Shown here: positions 1-9,037 of the stretch, one piece after another | Layout: every line of letters begins with the position of its first letter | Position numbering within the stretch: position 1 is the stretch's first letter | Assembly: GCF_000819565.1 (NCBI RefSeq) | Contig: NZ_CP004396.1 | Coordinates: 58,965 to 122,964 of the forward strand | Reading direction: 5' to 3' | Length of the DNA: 64,000 bases | DNA from: Celeribacter indicus | GTDB lineage: Bacteria; Pseudomonadota; Alphaproteobacteria; Rhodobacterales; Rhodobacteraceae | The notes under the pieces: model-generated | Told to the model about the DNA's origin: nothing | Databases searched by the model: none | What the model saw: only the letters and a program-made list of their open reading frames with translations | Made by a program: the position numbers and the translations under genes

Positions 1-246
1 GTCGGCCAGGAAACTGACAAGGCCAACGATGGTTTTGAAGTCGCGGAGCTTGAGGACGCTTCGGCTGGTGACGAGCATCTTATCGTCACGCTCATCAGTG
101 GCGACGGCGCGGATGACCCACGAGCCGTACCAGCTGTTATGGCGCTTCTCTGCTCTCTCCTTGCAGACCACCTCAATGAGGTAGCCCTCGGCGAGCAAGC
201 CGCGCAGTCCGTCTTCTGTAACCACATTCGGGGCTTCTTCAATCAT
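1..246 (-). CDS. Hypothetical protein, 3' end outside window
   Basis: An open frame runs from an ATG at 246-244 to the window edge (82 codons, no stop), so the C terminus is missing. A purine-rich ribosome-binding stretch (AAGGGAAGG) lies just upstream of the ATG. The visible protein begins MIEEAPNVVTEDGLRGLLAE, is soluble in character, and has no signal peptide or membrane segment. I do not recognise a family. Its position next to a small secreted T4SS-type protein fits plasmid backbone genes, but this is only context. The GC-rich codon use supports a real gene. Confidence 0.5.
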   Translation of the reverse strand, partial: MIEEAPNVVTEDGLRGLLAEGYLIEVVCKERAEKRHNSWYGSWVIRAVATDERDDKMLVTSRSVLKLRDFKTIVGLVSFLAD

Positions 247-434
247 GGCCTTCCCTTGGGTCCTTGTTCTGCCTGGGTGCAGTATCAGGCCCACGGGGTC
301 GCAACACCGTGAGCGATACAAAACAACATTAATGATAGCAAGACAATAATAACGTGTTGACGAAGTTCGCCTTGCTCCGATAACGGTGATAGCCGACAGA
401 ATGATAATCTTAAAGGCGGCAAAGGAGTTTTGCC

Positions 435-719
435 CTGCGGCTGTTTATTGCGCGCAACGCACCGTTGCTGTTCGCGTTCCTGCTTGGAAGCATGCCGATA
501 GCCGCGGCAGCAGATTGCGTACCTCCCGAACGACCGTTCTTGCCTCAGTCGCAAGACGACATGCGTGCCTACGCCGATCTGATCAGAAGCGATTTCGAGA
601 CCTACATTGCCGATGTGCAGGACTACTTTCGTTGTCTCGACGCCGAGCGCGCTCGCGCCTTTGTTGAGGCGAGGGAGGTCAGTGATGACTACGCCAGGTT
701 CCTGAATGCTCTCGAGTAA
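435..719 (+). CDS. Small secreted protein, probably conjugation-associated, likely CTG start
   Basis: The frame ending at 719 encodes a signal peptide (hydrophobic core around PLLFAFLLGSMP, cleavage after AAAA) and a mature domain of about 65 residues with two cysteines and many acidic residues. No ATG precedes the signal sequence. The TTG at 465 would remove the basic n-region, whereas CTG at 435 gives (M)RLFIARNAPLL and sits 7 nt after a strong AAAGGAG at 421-427. I therefore prefer 435. Small secreted proteins of this kind often neighbour VirB6 in alphaproteobacterial T4SS loci, and a comparable one precedes virB6 at 49808 in this window. The function is unknown. Confidence 0.5.
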   Translation: MRLFIARNAPLLFAFLLGSMPIAAAADCVPPERPFLPQSQDDMRAYADLIRSDFETYIADVQDYFRCLDAERARAFVEAREVSDDYARFLNALE

Positions 720-899
720 GCGACTACGGGTTTGTGCCGCCAGTAGAAATCAACCGTTAGACCAACGCTCCGTCAGTCTCTAACGCAATGATGTTTTTCA
801 AGCGGGCGATCATGTCGTCACCGCTTGCGACATCCGCGCTCGCACATTCATTGATCGATTAGGATTTCAGCAGTTTGTTCAGACTTCTACGAAGAATGT

Positions 900-1310
900 A
901 TGAAAAATTGGCCCACACGTTTTGGTGACTTGCCGACATTTTGTTTCAGCAATACAGCTTCAAAAATGATGTACAGGATTCGGGCCTTTTTTGGGATACT
1001 CCAGATTGCCTCCATATTGGTGGCAGTGACCCTGATGCCGTCCAATGCATCAGCCATGGTTTCGTGCTCTGTTGAACAACTCGCCCAGGAGTCTTCAAAC
1101 GAGCGCCACCATCATGAAACGGACATTCCGGCTGCAGATATCGACCATGGAGCAGACCACTGTGCGTCACATATCTGCGTGGTCGGAGACTTCGTAGGTG
1201 CCGAAAGTTGCACAAAGCAGTCCGCTAATGTTTCCCTCCGGTCCTGGGATATTGCGTCCCTAGTCCGTTCGGCCACACCCGAAGGTTTGCGGCGCCCTCC
1301 TCGCGCCTGA
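900..1310 (+). CDS. Small exported His/Cys-rich protein of the copper island
   Basis: The product has an N-terminal signal sequence (core ILQIASILVAVTL, cleavage near NASA), then a His-rich stretch (ERHHHE...DIDHGADHCASHIC) with several cysteines, and a Pro/Arg-rich tail (LRRPPRA). The first ATG is at 900, but the ATG at 966 (MMYRIRAFF) gives a cleaner signal peptide. The His/Cys cluster suggests binding of a soft metal in the periplasm. It stands 60 bp before the efflux/multicopper-oxidase operon. The protein at 13274-13633 shares its plan: signal peptide, His and Cys patch, LR-x-PP tail. No family name can be given with confidence. Confidence 0.6.
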   Translation: MKNWPTRFGDLPTFCFSNTASKMMYRIRAFFGILQIASILVAVTLMPSNASAMVSCSVEQLAQESSNERHHHETDIPAADIDHGADHCASHICVVGDFVGAESCTKQSANVSLRSWDIASLVRSATPEGLRRPPRA

Positions 1311-1370
1311 TGCACCTGTAGCCGCAGTTTGACTGCGACCATCTGCATCTGACATTTCGAGGAAATCTAA

Positions 1371-1586
1371 GTGAAAATTCTGCTTGCGGCATCCTTGCCG
1401 CTGTTCGGGGCCGCCTGCTCGGCGCTTCCTGAACTTGAAACCGTGCCAGCGCTTACGGCGGCGGTTACATCGCCTGTGGTCGCGTCTGCGCAACCCGGGC
1501 CTGTTGTTGCTTACGCGGGCTACTCGGTCGGAGAACCGGCCGAATGGCGGACGCTGAATGATGAACAACGGGAGGGTGGCGAATGA
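1371..1586 (+). CDS. Small lipoprotein heading the copper efflux/oxidase operon
   Basis: This 71-residue protein starts at GTG 1371, with GAGGA about 7 nt upstream. The N terminus (MKILLAASLPLFGAACSALP) has a lipobox-like GAAC, so it is probably a lipoprotein. The rest is Ala/Val/Pro-rich and of low complexity. Its stop overlaps the start of the TolC-like gene (ATGA, 1583-1586), which shows translational coupling and places it in the same operon. It has no recognisable catalytic motif. Confidence 0.6.
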   Translation: MKILLAASLPLFGAACSALPELETVPALTAAVTSPVVASAQPGPVVAYAGYSVGEPAEWRTLNDEQREGGE

Positions 1587-2983
1587 AACTGCCTCTTCTC
1601 ATGGGGTCCATGTTGCTGGTGTCCGCCTGCGCCAGTCCTGCCGTTCTTGAGCGCGCAAAACCAGATCGCGCGGGCTTTGGCAGTGTCGAGACGGGTGCAC
1701 GCCAGGCTCTAGGGGCCACACCGATCTGGAACCTGTCTGCCGCGGACCTTGAGGAAACGCGCAAGAGGGTTCACGCCATGGTGCATGGTAAGACCGTCAG
1801 CGCCGACACCGCAGTGCAGGTTGCCCTGATAAACAGTCCCGCACTTCAAGCCAGCTTCGCTGAGCTAGGTCTGTCCTCAACTGACTTATGGGAAGTGGCT
1901 ATGGGGCCGGTGCCCTCGATCGGTGTGTCAATCTCCGGGTTGGCTGGCGATGTCACTCGCACACTTGAGGCAACATTAATCAACTCCCTGCTCGACGTGG
2001 CAACATCCGCACCGCGGACCCAACTTGCGGAGATTCGCTTCAGACAATCCGAACTTGCTGCGCTCGCCGACACGATAGACTTGGCCGTTGAAACCCGCCG
2101 GGCCTGGATTGAGGCGGTTGGCGCTTTCGAAGCCGCTGCACTGATCGCTCAAACTCAGGGCACTGCCGAGGCAGCGTCCGAACTTGCTGTGCAACTGGGC
2201 CGTACCGGCGCGATGAGCAAGGCCGATCAAGCAAGAGAGCATGCCTTTACTGCTGAGCTTGCCGCCGAACGTGCAGCCGCCCAATTGGAGGCGCAATTGG
2301 CCAAAGAAAAACTGCTTCGGCTGATGGGGCTTTGGGGTAGCGACACCACTGTATTCGTGCCGGACTCGCTGCCCGCCTTGCCTGGTGGCCCGCGCGTTGC
2401 AGGAAATATCGAACAGCTGGCACTGGCAAACCGCGTAGACCTGGCATCTGGAAAGCTGGAACTCGAGGCGCTCGCGCTGGACTACCGTCTGACCGGGCAA
2501 ACCCGTATGGTCTCGGACGTCCAGTTGGTGGCTGGTTTCGACCTGGAACGTGCAGCCGGAGAAACCGAGGCCAATCCAGCGCTTGCTCTAGATTTCGAGA
2601 TCCCGCTCTACGACACCGGTCCGCTGGTGTCGAAGCGTGGCCGCATGGCCTATCTGCAGGCAGCGAACAGGCTGGCCCAGCAGGCCGTCGATGCGCGTTC
2701 GGACGCACGCATGGCCTATAGGGCCATCACCGGTCGCCATAGCATCGCGCGGCATTGGCGCGACTCTGTTTTGCCTCTGCGACGCCAGATCGATGACGAA
2801 GCGCTGCTGTCCTACAACGGCATGCTGACCTCGACCTTTGAATTGATCGCTGATGCCCAGGAGGGGCTCGCTTCGCGCCTCTCTGCCGCAGAAGCGAAAC
2901 GTGACTACTGGCTTGCCGAAACAGACGCGACCGCGGCGATTTGGGGCGGGGCAATTACTCTGACCGGAGGTAGCGAAGAATGA
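1583..2983 (+). CDS. TolC-family outer-membrane efflux lipoprotein
   Basis: The 466-residue protein begins with a lipoprotein signal (LLVSACAS). Long alpha-helical, Ala/Glu/Leu-rich stretches follow (about residues 60-260 and 290-450), typical of outer-membrane factors of the CusC/TolC type (OEP repeats). It would form the outer-membrane channel of a metal efflux route. No RND pump or membrane-fusion protein is encoded beside it, so its partner is elsewhere or it works with the periplasmic oxidase proteins. The start overlaps the upstream lipoprotein by ATGA, and the stop overlaps the multicopper oxidase start in the same way. All of this points to one polycistronic copper-resistance operon. 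Confidence 0.85.
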   Translation: MKLPLLMGSMLLVSACASPAVLERAKPDRAGFGSVETGARQALGATPIWNLSAADLEETRKRVHAMVHGKTVSADTAVQVALINSPALQASFAELGLSSTDLWEVAMGPVPSIGVSISGLAGDVTRTLEATLINSLLDVATSAPRTQLAEIRFRQSELAALADTIDLAVETRRAWIEAVGAFEAAALIAQTQGTAEAASELAVQLGRTGAMSKADQAREHAFTAELAAERAAAQLEAQLAKEKLLRLMGLWGSDTTVFVPDSLPALPGGPRVAGNIEQLALANRVDLASGKLELEALALDYRLTGQTRMVSDVQLVAGFDLERAAGETEANPALALDFEIPLYDTGPLVSKRGRMAYLQAANRLAQQAVDARSDARMAYRAITGRHSIARHWRDSVLPLRRQIDDEALLSYNGMLTSTFELIADAQEGLASRLSAAEAKRDYWLAETDATAAIWGGAITLTGGSEE

Positions 2984-4347
2984 TGAACCGTCGTCAATTA
3001 CTGGGCGCGGGATTGACCGCGAGCGCTGGAGCTGTGCTGGCGAACGCCGGGGCCGCGCAAACACGCTTTCGCGATCTGCCCGAGGCCGCCTTTACCGACA
3101 GCCCCTATACACAAGTTCCCCCAAGGCCTTCGGATCGGTTCGACTACAACCCCGTTGTAACACTGAACGGATGGTCTTTGCCGTATCGCATGAACGGAGA
3201 TGTAAAGGAGTTCCACCTCGTTGCAGAGCCTGTTGAAAGGATTATGGCGGACGGGATGATTGCGCGGCTCTGGGGCTACAATGGCCAATCCACCGGACCC
3301 ACAATCGAAGCGGTCGAAGGCGAGCGGGTGCGTATTTACGTAACCAACCGTCTTCCGGAACATACCAGCGTGCATTGGCACGGACTGATCCTGCCATCGG
3401 GAATGGATGGAGTTGGTGGTTTGTCGCATCCCGGCATCCCGCCGGGTAAGACCTTCGTCTACGAGTTCGACCTCATCAAGTCCGGCACCTTCATGTACCA
3501 CCCGCATGCGGACGAGATGGTACAGATGGCCATGGGCATGATGGGGCTCTTCATCGTGCATCCGCGCGACCCGGCGTTCATGCCGGTGGACCGGGATTTC
3601 GCGTTCCTCCTTGCGGCCTATGACATCGACCCGGGGACCTACATCCCGCGCGTGGCCGAGATGACCAATTTCAACATGTGGACCTGGAACAGCCGGATCT
3701 TCCCGGACATCGATCCTCTGGTGGTCAACAAGGGAGACCGTGTCCGTGTGCGTTGTGGCAACCTGACGATGACCAACCACCCAATTCACATGCATGGCTA
3801 TGACTTTCAGGTCACCTGTACTGACGGAGGCTGGGTGCCGGAAAGTGCCCGTTGGCCCGAGGTCTCGATCGACATTCCTGTAGGCGCCATGCGCGCCTAC
3901 GAGTTCGACGCGATTCACGAAGGTGACTGGGCGATCCACTGCCACAAGTCGCACCACACCATGAATGCTATGGGCCACGACATCCCTACATTTATTGGCG
4001 CCGACAAGTCCCGCCTGACCCAAATGATCCGCCGCCAGCAGCCTGGCTACATGCCGATGGGCACGGCGGGTATGGCGGATATGGGCGAGATGTCGATGGA
4101 GATCCCCGAGAACACCGTGCCGATGATGACCGGATGGGGGCCGCATGGCCCATTGGAAATGGGTGGCATGTTTAGCGTGGTGAAGGTTCGCGAGGGCATC
4201 GACCGCGACGATTACAGCGATCCTGGCTGGTACGACAACCCGCCCGGAACACAGGCCTACGAATGGACGGGCGAGCTGCCCGAACATGCATACAACACCA
4301 GTCCGAAAACCGTGATCACGCCGCGCGGCGGCGTGCGGCAGGGCTGA
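2980..4347 (+). CDS. Multicopper oxidase, CopA/PcoA-like copper oxidase
   Basis: The 455-residue protein starts with a Tat-type leader (NRRQLLGAG), so it is exported folded with its copper. The four copper-ligand motifs are present: HWHG near residue 131, YHPHAD near 173, HPIHMHG near 267 and HCHKSHHTM near 320. A Met-rich region near 340-400 (MPMGTAGMADMGEMSM, PMMTGWGP) resembles the Cu(I)-binding Met segments of CopA/PcoA and CueO. The probable role is oxidation of periplasmic Cu(I) to the less toxic Cu(II). The order of domains is that of a compact three-cupredoxin oxidase. It lies between the TolC-like protein and a cupredoxin in an operon with overlapping ends. Confidence 0.88.
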   Translation: MMNRRQLLGAGLTASAGAVLANAGAAQTRFRDLPEAAFTDSPYTQVPPRPSDRFDYNPVVTLNGWSLPYRMNGDVKEFHLVAEPVERIMADGMIARLWGYNGQSTGPTIEAVEGERVRIYVTNRLPEHTSVHWHGLILPSGMDGVGGLSHPGIPPGKTFVYEFDLIKSGTFMYHPHADEMVQMAMGMMGLFIVHPRDPAFMPVDRDFAFLLAAYDIDPGTYIPRVAEMTNFNMWTWNSRIFPDIDPLVVNKGDRVRVRCGNLTMTNHPIHMHGYDFQVTCTDGGWVPESARWPEVSIDIPVGAMRAYEFDAIHEGDWAIHCHKSHHTMNAMGHDIPTFIGADKSRLTQMIRRQQPGYMPMGTAGMADMGEMSMEIPENTVPMMTGWGPHGPLEMGGMFSVVKVREGIDRDDYSDPGWYDNPPGTQAYEWTGELPEHAYNTSPKTVITPRGGVRQG

Positions 4348-4373
4348 TGCCAGAGCACAGGAGAAACACGCTC

Positions 4374-4850
4374 ATGAAAACTGCACTTTTGACATTGGGG
4401 CTGGCCCTGATTCCCGCCCTCGCAATTGCGGACGCCGGGCACGGCAACGGTCAAATGGCCATCGGCATGCCTGCGATGCATGGCCATGAACCCACGCGAA
4501 CCATCGATGTGATAATGCGTGAGGACTACGACAAGGACGCACCGTTCGTCTTCGAACCCTCCTCGGAAATGACTTTTTCTGAGGGTGAAACCGTGCGCCT
4601 GCGCATCACGAACATGGGTGAGGAAACCCACGAGTTCGTGATGGATTCGATGGCACAAAACGCTGAACACAAAGAGCTGATGGCCAAGTTCCCTGAGATG
4701 GAACATGACGACCCTAACGCTGTGCGCCTTGAACCAGGTGAAGAGGCGGAGATCCTTTGGACTTTCAACAAGGCCGGCAACTTCGAATTCGCCTGCCTGC
4801 TGCCCGGCCACTATGAAGGCGGCATGCACGGCGCCCTTACTGTCAACTGA
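4374..4850 (+). CDS. Periplasmic cupredoxin (copper-binding, plastocyanin-like)
   Basis: I place the start at ATG 4374, 10 nt after AGGAG (4359-4363), because it gives a proper signal peptide (MKTALLTLGLALIPALAIA). The 158-residue product is a single cupredoxin domain. The type-1 copper ligands appear as His in THEF and the C-terminal CLLPGHYEGGM, which supplies Cys, His and Met. His/Met-rich N-terminal residues (HGNGQM, MPAMHGH) could bind further copper. Proteins of this type accompany CopA-like oxidases and act as periplasmic copper carriers or electron acceptors. It lies 26 bp after the oxidase gene. Confidence 0.85.
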   Translation: MKTALLTLGLALIPALAIADAGHGNGQMAIGMPAMHGHEPTRTIDVIMREDYDKDAPFVFEPSSEMTFSEGETVRLRITNMGEETHEFVMDSMAQNAEHKELMAKFPEMEHDDPNAVRLEPGEEAEILWTFNKAGNFEFACLLPGHYEGGMHGALTVN

Positions 4851-4873
4851 TCTCAAATCAAAGGAAACCAATC

Positions 4874-5161
4874 ATGACCAAATTTTTGACGCTCGCCGCT
4901 GCCCTTCTGATGACCGCTGGAACTGCAATTGCTGCTAGCGATAGTGCCATGTCCTCGGGCACGGTGACCAAGATCGATGCCAAGTGGAACAAGATTACTG
5001 TCGACCATGGCCCGCTGGAAAACCTCGACATGCCAGCAATGAAAATGGTCTTCGTTCTCGCCGATCCCGCGATGCTGGAAGGGCTGAGTGAAGGCGCACA
5101 GATCAACTTCGTTGCCGACCGTGTGAATGGCAAGCTGACTATTACAGAGCTGGTGCAGTAA
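4874..5161 (+). CDS. CusF-like periplasmic copper-binding protein
   Basis: This 95-residue exported protein (signal peptide through AIAAS) has a small OB-fold-like domain. It carries the CusF signature TVDHGPLENLDMPAMKMVF, in which His, Met and Met bind Cu(I) or Ag(I) and the adjacent aromatic or hydrophobic residue caps the metal. It would hand copper to an efflux system or the oxidase. It is the last gene of the plus-strand operon, with 23 bp to the previous gene, an AGGAAA ribosome site, and a strong terminator directly after it. Confidence 0.87.
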   Translation: MTKFLTLAAALLMTAGTAIAASDSAMSSGTVTKIDAKWNKITVDHGPLENLDMPAMKMVFVLADPAMLEGLSEGAQINFVADRVNGKLTITELVQ

Positions 5162-5168
5162 CTACAGG

Positions 5169-5200
5169 TCGCGCGCCCTGTCTCGCAGGGCGCGCGATTT
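5169..5200. terminator. Bidirectional terminator between convergent copper operons
   Basis: A perfect 12-bp stem, TCGCGCGCCCTG (5169-5180) with CAGGGCGCGCGA (5186-5197), closes a 5-nt loop and is followed by TTTCATT. It sits between the plus-strand operon ending at 5161 and the minus-strand cueR gene ending at 5217, so it can stop both. Confidence 0.8.
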
Positions 5201-5216
5201 CATTCGTCGTCGGAGA

Positions 5217-5621
5217 TCATGAGAAAGTTGCGTCGTCTACGACAGAAAGATCCGCAAGAATTGGACAATCCGGTCGGTGATCGCCAGCACACTGGTGCAC
5301 GAGAGACGAAAGAGTTTCTTTCATCGACATGAGTTTAGAGATCTTTTCATCAATCTGGCGCAGGTGCTCCTCTGCGACGGCCTTTACCTGCGCACTTTCT
5401 CGATTGTCATCGTTATAGAGCGCCAAAAGCGTACGGCAGTCTTCGATTGTAAATCCCAAGGCTCGCGCTCGTCCGATGAATGCCAGCTTATGAAAATCGA
5501 TCTCTCTGAAGCTTCGATACCCGTTTGCAGCGCGCAAAGGTGTTACTAGACCGATATCCTCATAGTAGCGAATGGTCTTGGCCGGCACTCCTGACCGCTC
5601 GGCAACATCACCAATGTTCAT
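5217..5621 (-). CDS. cueR: CueR-type MerR regulator of copper genes
   Basis: The 134-residue protein starts with the MerR helix-turn-helix (MNIGDVAERSGVPAKTIRYY), followed by a dimerisation helix and a metal loop. Two cysteines spaced as in CueR are present (HQCAGDHRPDCPI), matching the Cu(I)/Ag(I)/Au(I) sensor rather than the three-Cys mercury MerR. It begins 12 bp after the end of copA, with AGGAGG upstream, so it is likely co-transcribed with copA. It would then control its own synthesis through the promoter at 8169-8199. It should also act on the boxes at 8249 and 16112. Confidence 0.88.
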   Translation of the reverse strand: MNIGDVAERSGVPAKTIRYYEDIGLVTPLRAANGYRSFREIDFHKLAFIGRARALGFTIEDCRTLLALYNDDNRESAQVKAVAEEHLRQIDEKISKLMSMKETLSSLVHQCAGDHRPDCPILADLSVVDDATFS

Positions 5622-5633
5622 TTCTGCCTCCTC

Positions 5634-8138
5634 TCACTCGGCCGGGACGGGGGCGAAGTCCTCCACCCGCCCAGACTCTTGGCGCTCGTCCATCGCCGGT
5701 CTTACGCGCCGCAGCCGCAAGGCGTTCGTCAAGACAAAGACCGAGCTAAGTGCCATCGCACCGGCAGCGACGACCGGTGACAGCAGCACGGCGAAACTCG
5801 GATAAAGCGCTCCGGCGGCCAAGGGTATCAAAGCCACATTGTAACCAAAGGCCCAACCAAGGTTCTGTTTGATGTTTCGCATGGTGTGTCGCGAGATCTC
5901 GAAAGCGTTCACAACGCCGCGAAGATCACCGGACATCAATACGACATCTGCGCTTTCGATCGCCACATCCGTGCCAGTGCCGATGGCGATGCCAACATCC
6001 GCGTGGGCGAGCGCGGGTGCATCGTTGATGCCATCGCCAACAAAGGCCAATGTGCCCTGCTGGCGCAGATTTTCCAGTGCCGCCACCTTGCCGTCGGGCA
6101 AGACCCCCGCGATCACGTGGTCGATACCAGTCTCTTCGGCAATTGCTTCTGCCGTTTCGCGTTTGTCGCCGGTAATCATTGCCACCTTCAAACCCAGACT
6201 GTGCAGTGCGGCAATCGCGGCTCGGCTCGAGGGTTTGACCGGATCGGCGACGCCAATCGCAGCCACCGCCTTGCCATTGATTGCGGCGAAGAGTGCGGTG
6301 CGACCTTGCCGTGCGAGCATAGTTTCAGCCTCTGCGAGTTCACCAAGATCGATCCCTTCGCGCTGCATCATTCGGTCAGCTCCGACAACAACCTCGGCCC
6401 CGTCAACGATGGCGCGCACGCCATACCCTGTAATCGAAGTAAACGCGCTCGGTTCCGACAGTCTGATGTTTTCCGCCTGCGCGCCGCGCACGATAGCTTC
6501 GGCGATCGGGTGTTCTGATCTGGCTTCGACCGATGCGACTGCCGCAAGAACGGTGCAGCGCTCGGCTCCTTCCGCCAGCACAAGGTCGGTCAGCGCGGGA
6601 CGTCCGGCGGTGACGGTGCCGGTCTTGTCCAGAGCGACAACCTTGACGTCCCCCAATGCTTGCAGAGCATCCCCCTTGCGGAACAACACGCCCATTTCAG
6701 CAGCGCGACCGGTCCCGACCATGATCGACGTCGGCGTCGCCAGTCCCATCGCGCAGGGACAAGCAATGATGAGAACTGAGACACCCGCGACCAGCGCATA
6801 GGTGAGGGCGGGATCAGGGCCGAATATTAGCCAGACAAGGATCGTCAAGGCGGCGAGGGTCATCACAGCGGGGACGAACCAAAGCGTGATCCGATCCACC
6901 AACCCTTGAATGGGGAGCTTGGCGCCCTGCGCATCTTCGACCATGCGGATGATTTGGGACAACGTGGTATCCGCACCAACACGCGTTGCTTTATAGGTCA
7001 GACTGCCCGCGCCATTGACCGTACCGCCCGTGACAGGATCACCAGCCGACTTGCCGACCGGCACGGGTTCCCCGGTGATCATGCTTTCATCGACATGGCT
7101 TTCGCCGTCCACAACCTCACCGTCCACGGCGAGTCGTTCTCCGGGGCGCACAACAATCAGATCTCCGGTGCGCAAGGCATCGATCTCGACCTCGACCGCA
7201 TCGCCGTCACGCAAAATACGCGCCGTACGAGCCTGTAGGCCGAGCAGCTTCTCGATTGCAGCCCCTGTTCGCCCTTTCGCTCGCGCTTCGAGCCAGCGCC
7301 CGATCAGGATCAGGACCACGATGACCGCGGCGGCCTCGAAGTAGACAGCGCGGACGGCCTCGGGCATCAGCGACGGGAAGAACGTTGCGACAACTGAATA
7401 AAGATAAGCTGCGCCTGTGCCGACGGCGACCAGACTGTTCATGTCTGGAGCACCTTTCAGCAAGGCCGGAAACCCTTTCAGATAGAACTGTCGGCCGGGC
7501 CCAATGAGCACAGCCGTTGTGAGGATGAACTGGATCAACCAGCTGGCCTGCTGTCCTATGGTATTGTTGATCGCCATATGCACGGCCGGGATCAGGTGCC
7601 CGCCCATTTCCATCAGGAAAACCGGCAAAGCGAGTGCTGCGGCCAGTGCCACCCGGCGTGCCAACCCGCGCGCTTCCTCTTCTTTTCGCGAAGTGCGATC
7701 CTGTGTTGCCGTGGCCTCGGCCACGCTGGCTGGATATCCGGCTTGCTCGGATGCACGGATGAGGGCCACAGGGTCGGTCATGCCCTCAAGATATGTGATG
7801 CGCGCATTTTCCGCCGCAAGATTAACGTTGACCTCCAACACGCCGGGAACCGAGGCAAGTGCCTTATCGACGCGCCCGACACAAGAAGCACATGACATGG
7901 ACGCGATGTTCAGCGTCACGGATGCCGTTCGCGCTGGATACCCGAGATCTTTCAGGGCTTGGACCGCATCTTGCAGGTGGGACGAACCATCCACGCTGAA
8001 ACGCGCAGTCTCGTTCGCGAGGTTCACCGAGACATCGGATATTCCCCTCAACGCGGCTAGGCCCCGATCCACGCGCCCTACGCATGAGGCGCAAGACATT
8101 CCTTCAATCGAGAGTGTCACTTTGGATTGATCTGTCAT
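5634..8138 (-). CDS. copA: Copper-exporting P1B-type ATPase
   Basis: The 834-residue ATPase exports Cu(I) from the cytoplasm. It has two N-terminal heavy-metal domains, each with CASC (near residues 17 and 86), and transmembrane segments. The metal-channel CPC is near residue 457, the phosphorylation motif DKTGT near 502, the HP motif (SEHPIA) near 550 and the hinge GDGINDAP near 698. An ATG exists at 8171, but the -10 element of its promoter lies at 8169-8174. The start must therefore be the ATG at 8138, which has AGGAG 6 nt upstream. CueR follows it and CopZ is divergent, giving a complete cytosolic copper-export module. Confidence 0.95.
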   Translation of the reverse strand: MTDQSKVTLSIEGMSCASCVGRVDRGLAALRGISDVSVNLANETARFSVDGSSHLQDAVQALKDLGYPARTASVTLNIASMSCASCVGRVDKALASVPGVLEVNVNLAAENARITYLEGMTDPVALIRASEQAGYPASVAEATATQDRTSRKEEEARGLARRVALAAALALPVFLMEMGGHLIPAVHMAINNTIGQQASWLIQFILTTAVLIGPGRQFYLKGFPALLKGAPDMNSLVAVGTGAAYLYSVVATFFPSLMPEAVRAVYFEAAAVIVVLILIGRWLEARAKGRTGAAIEKLLGLQARTARILRDGDAVEVEIDALRTGDLIVVRPGERLAVDGEVVDGESHVDESMITGEPVPVGKSAGDPVTGGTVNGAGSLTYKATRVGADTTLSQIIRMVEDAQGAKLPIQGLVDRITLWFVPAVMTLAALTILVWLIFGPDPALTYALVAGVSVLIIACPCAMGLATPTSIMVGTGRAAEMGVLFRKGDALQALGDVKVVALDKTGTVTAGRPALTDLVLAEGAERCTVLAAVASVEARSEHPIAEAIVRGAQAENIRLSEPSAFTSITGYGVRAIVDGAEVVVGADRMMQREGIDLGELAEAETMLARQGRTALFAAINGKAVAAIGVADPVKPSSRAAIAALHSLGLKVAMITGDKRETAEAIAEETGIDHVIAGVLPDGKVAALENLRQQGTLAFVGDGINDAPALAHADVGIAIGTGTDVAIESADVVLMSGDLRGVVNAFEISRHTMRNIKQNLGWAFGYNVALIPLAAGALYPSFAVLLSPVVAAGAMALSSVFVLTNALRLRRVRPAMDERQESGRVEDFAPVPAE

Positions 8139-8168
8139 TTCAGTCTCCTGGAATCCCATTTGACACCC

Positions 8169-8199
8169 CAAATAGGAGTTCCAGTGACTGGAAGGTCAA
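8169..8199 (-). promoter_or_regulatory. MerR/CueR-type promoter of copA-cueR
   Basis: Read on the minus strand, a -35 TTGACC (8199-8194) and a -10 TATTTG (8174-8169) are separated by 19 bp, the long spacer typical of MerR-family targets. The spacer contains the dyad TTCCAGTCACTGGAA. This is a textbook CueR operator and fixes the start of copA downstream. Confidence 0.85.
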
Positions 8200-8248
8200 T
8201 ACCCAATTTGAACTTTCCTGGCTTCGCTTTAAAAATCTACGGAGACCC

Positions 8249-8279
8249 TTGACCTTCCCCCCACTGGAAGCCCCATCTG
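8249..8279 (+). promoter_or_regulatory. CueR-type promoter of copZ
   Basis: A -35 TTGACC (8249-8254) is followed by the dyad CTTCC-N7-GGAAG (8254-8270). A weak -10-like CATCTG lies after a 19-bp spacer (8274-8279). The box resembles the divergent copA operator and lies 34 bp before copZ. Confidence 0.65.
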
Positions 8280-8312
8280 CACTGAACAAGCTGTCACAGA
8301 GGAGACATCGAC

Positions 8313-8510
8313 ATGAAATTCAACGTTCCCGACATGAGTTGTGGTCATTGCACCAGTACGATCGAAAAGGCGATCAAGGCAGCTGACGCAAATGCGAGCG
8401 TATCTTGCGACATTCCGGCCCGCACGGTTTCTGTTGAAGGTGCACTGTCAACAGAACGGCTGACGGCCCTGCTTCGTGAAGCTGGGTACGAAAATACCGT
8501 GACTGCCTAA
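8313..8510 (+). CDS. copZ: CopZ-like copper chaperone (heavy-metal-associated domain)
   Basis: This 65-residue cytosolic protein is a single HMA domain with the metal motif MSCGHC near residues 8-13. It would bind Cu(I) and pass it to the N-terminal domains of CopA or to CueR. An AGAGGAG ribosome site precedes the start. It is divergent from copA with paired CueR-type promoters between, and a strong hairpin terminator directly follows its stop. Confidence 0.9.
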   Translation: MKFNVPDMSCGHCTSTIEKAIKAADANASVSCDIPARTVSVEGALSTERLTALLREAGYENTVTA

Positions 8511-8516
8511 TCTATG

Positions 8517-8550
8517 GGTCATCGCACCCGTCGTGACGGGTGCGATGACC
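8517..8550 (+). terminator. Hairpin terminator after copZ
   Basis: A perfect 15-bp stem GGTCATCGCACCCGT/ACGGGTGCGATGACC with a CGTG loop starts 6 bp after the copZ stop. There is no long T run, so it may also act from the opposite strand or need Rho. Confidence 0.65.
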
Positions 8551-8598
8551 TAGCGATTTCTAGCGACGGATTTGCCTGGTTTTCTGAGGTTCCGCAGA

Positions 8599-8919
8599 TC
8601 ATGAGCGCGAAGGCAACAGGATGAGAGCACTGCCTAGGAGGCAAAGAAGAATGCCTGCAATGTCCCAGCGGTCCGGTCGGCTCCCCTCCACTAGCCACAT
8701 CCAGATCATGGACGCCGCTATGTAGACGCCCCCGTAAGCTGCATATGCCCGACCGGCCATTTCGCTTTCTGCGCGCGTCAAAAGCCATGCGAAGAGTGCC
8801 AAACTTACCAGACCTGGCCCGACCAAAAGCGGCGAACGATCGAGCCGCAACCATGCCCAGAAAGCAAAACATCCAGCGATCTCGGCAAAGGCAGCAATAA
8901 GATACCAAAGGTAAGTCAT
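8599..8919 (-). CDS. YnfA/UPF0060-family small membrane protein
   Basis: This 106-residue protein has four predicted transmembrane helices and the family pattern [21 protein letters not shown]...[16 protein letters not shown]. The YnfA family resembles small multidrug resistance transporters. Its physiological role is not settled, although drug or metal export has been proposed for some members. It stands alone on the minus strand between copZ and the dsbA-like gene. Confidence 0.85.
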   Translation of the reverse strand: MTYLWYLIAAFAEIAGCFAFWAWLRLDRSPLLVGPGLVSLALFAWLLTRAESEMAGRAYAAYGGVYIAASMIWMWLVEGSRPDRWDIAGILLCLLGSALILLPSRS

Positions 8920-9037
8920 CTTCTCGCCGCCTCTTTCAGTGGTAGGCCGTGCCTAGGTCTTTTGGTCTGTAGGGGCTCCGACTCATTCGCCTGCATCATT
9001 GCTCATCGGGCGTGATGTCAGAACCCACCGCAGAGTG

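Noticed and set aside
2998..4287. 429-codon open frame on the minus strand
   Set aside because: It is antisense to the multicopper oxidase; the His-rich, repetitive translation reflects the GC-rich codons of that gene.
5869..6801. 310-codon plus-strand frame opposite copA
   Set aside because: Antisense to an unmistakable P-type ATPase; composition is Ser/Ala/Pro-rich and without motifs.
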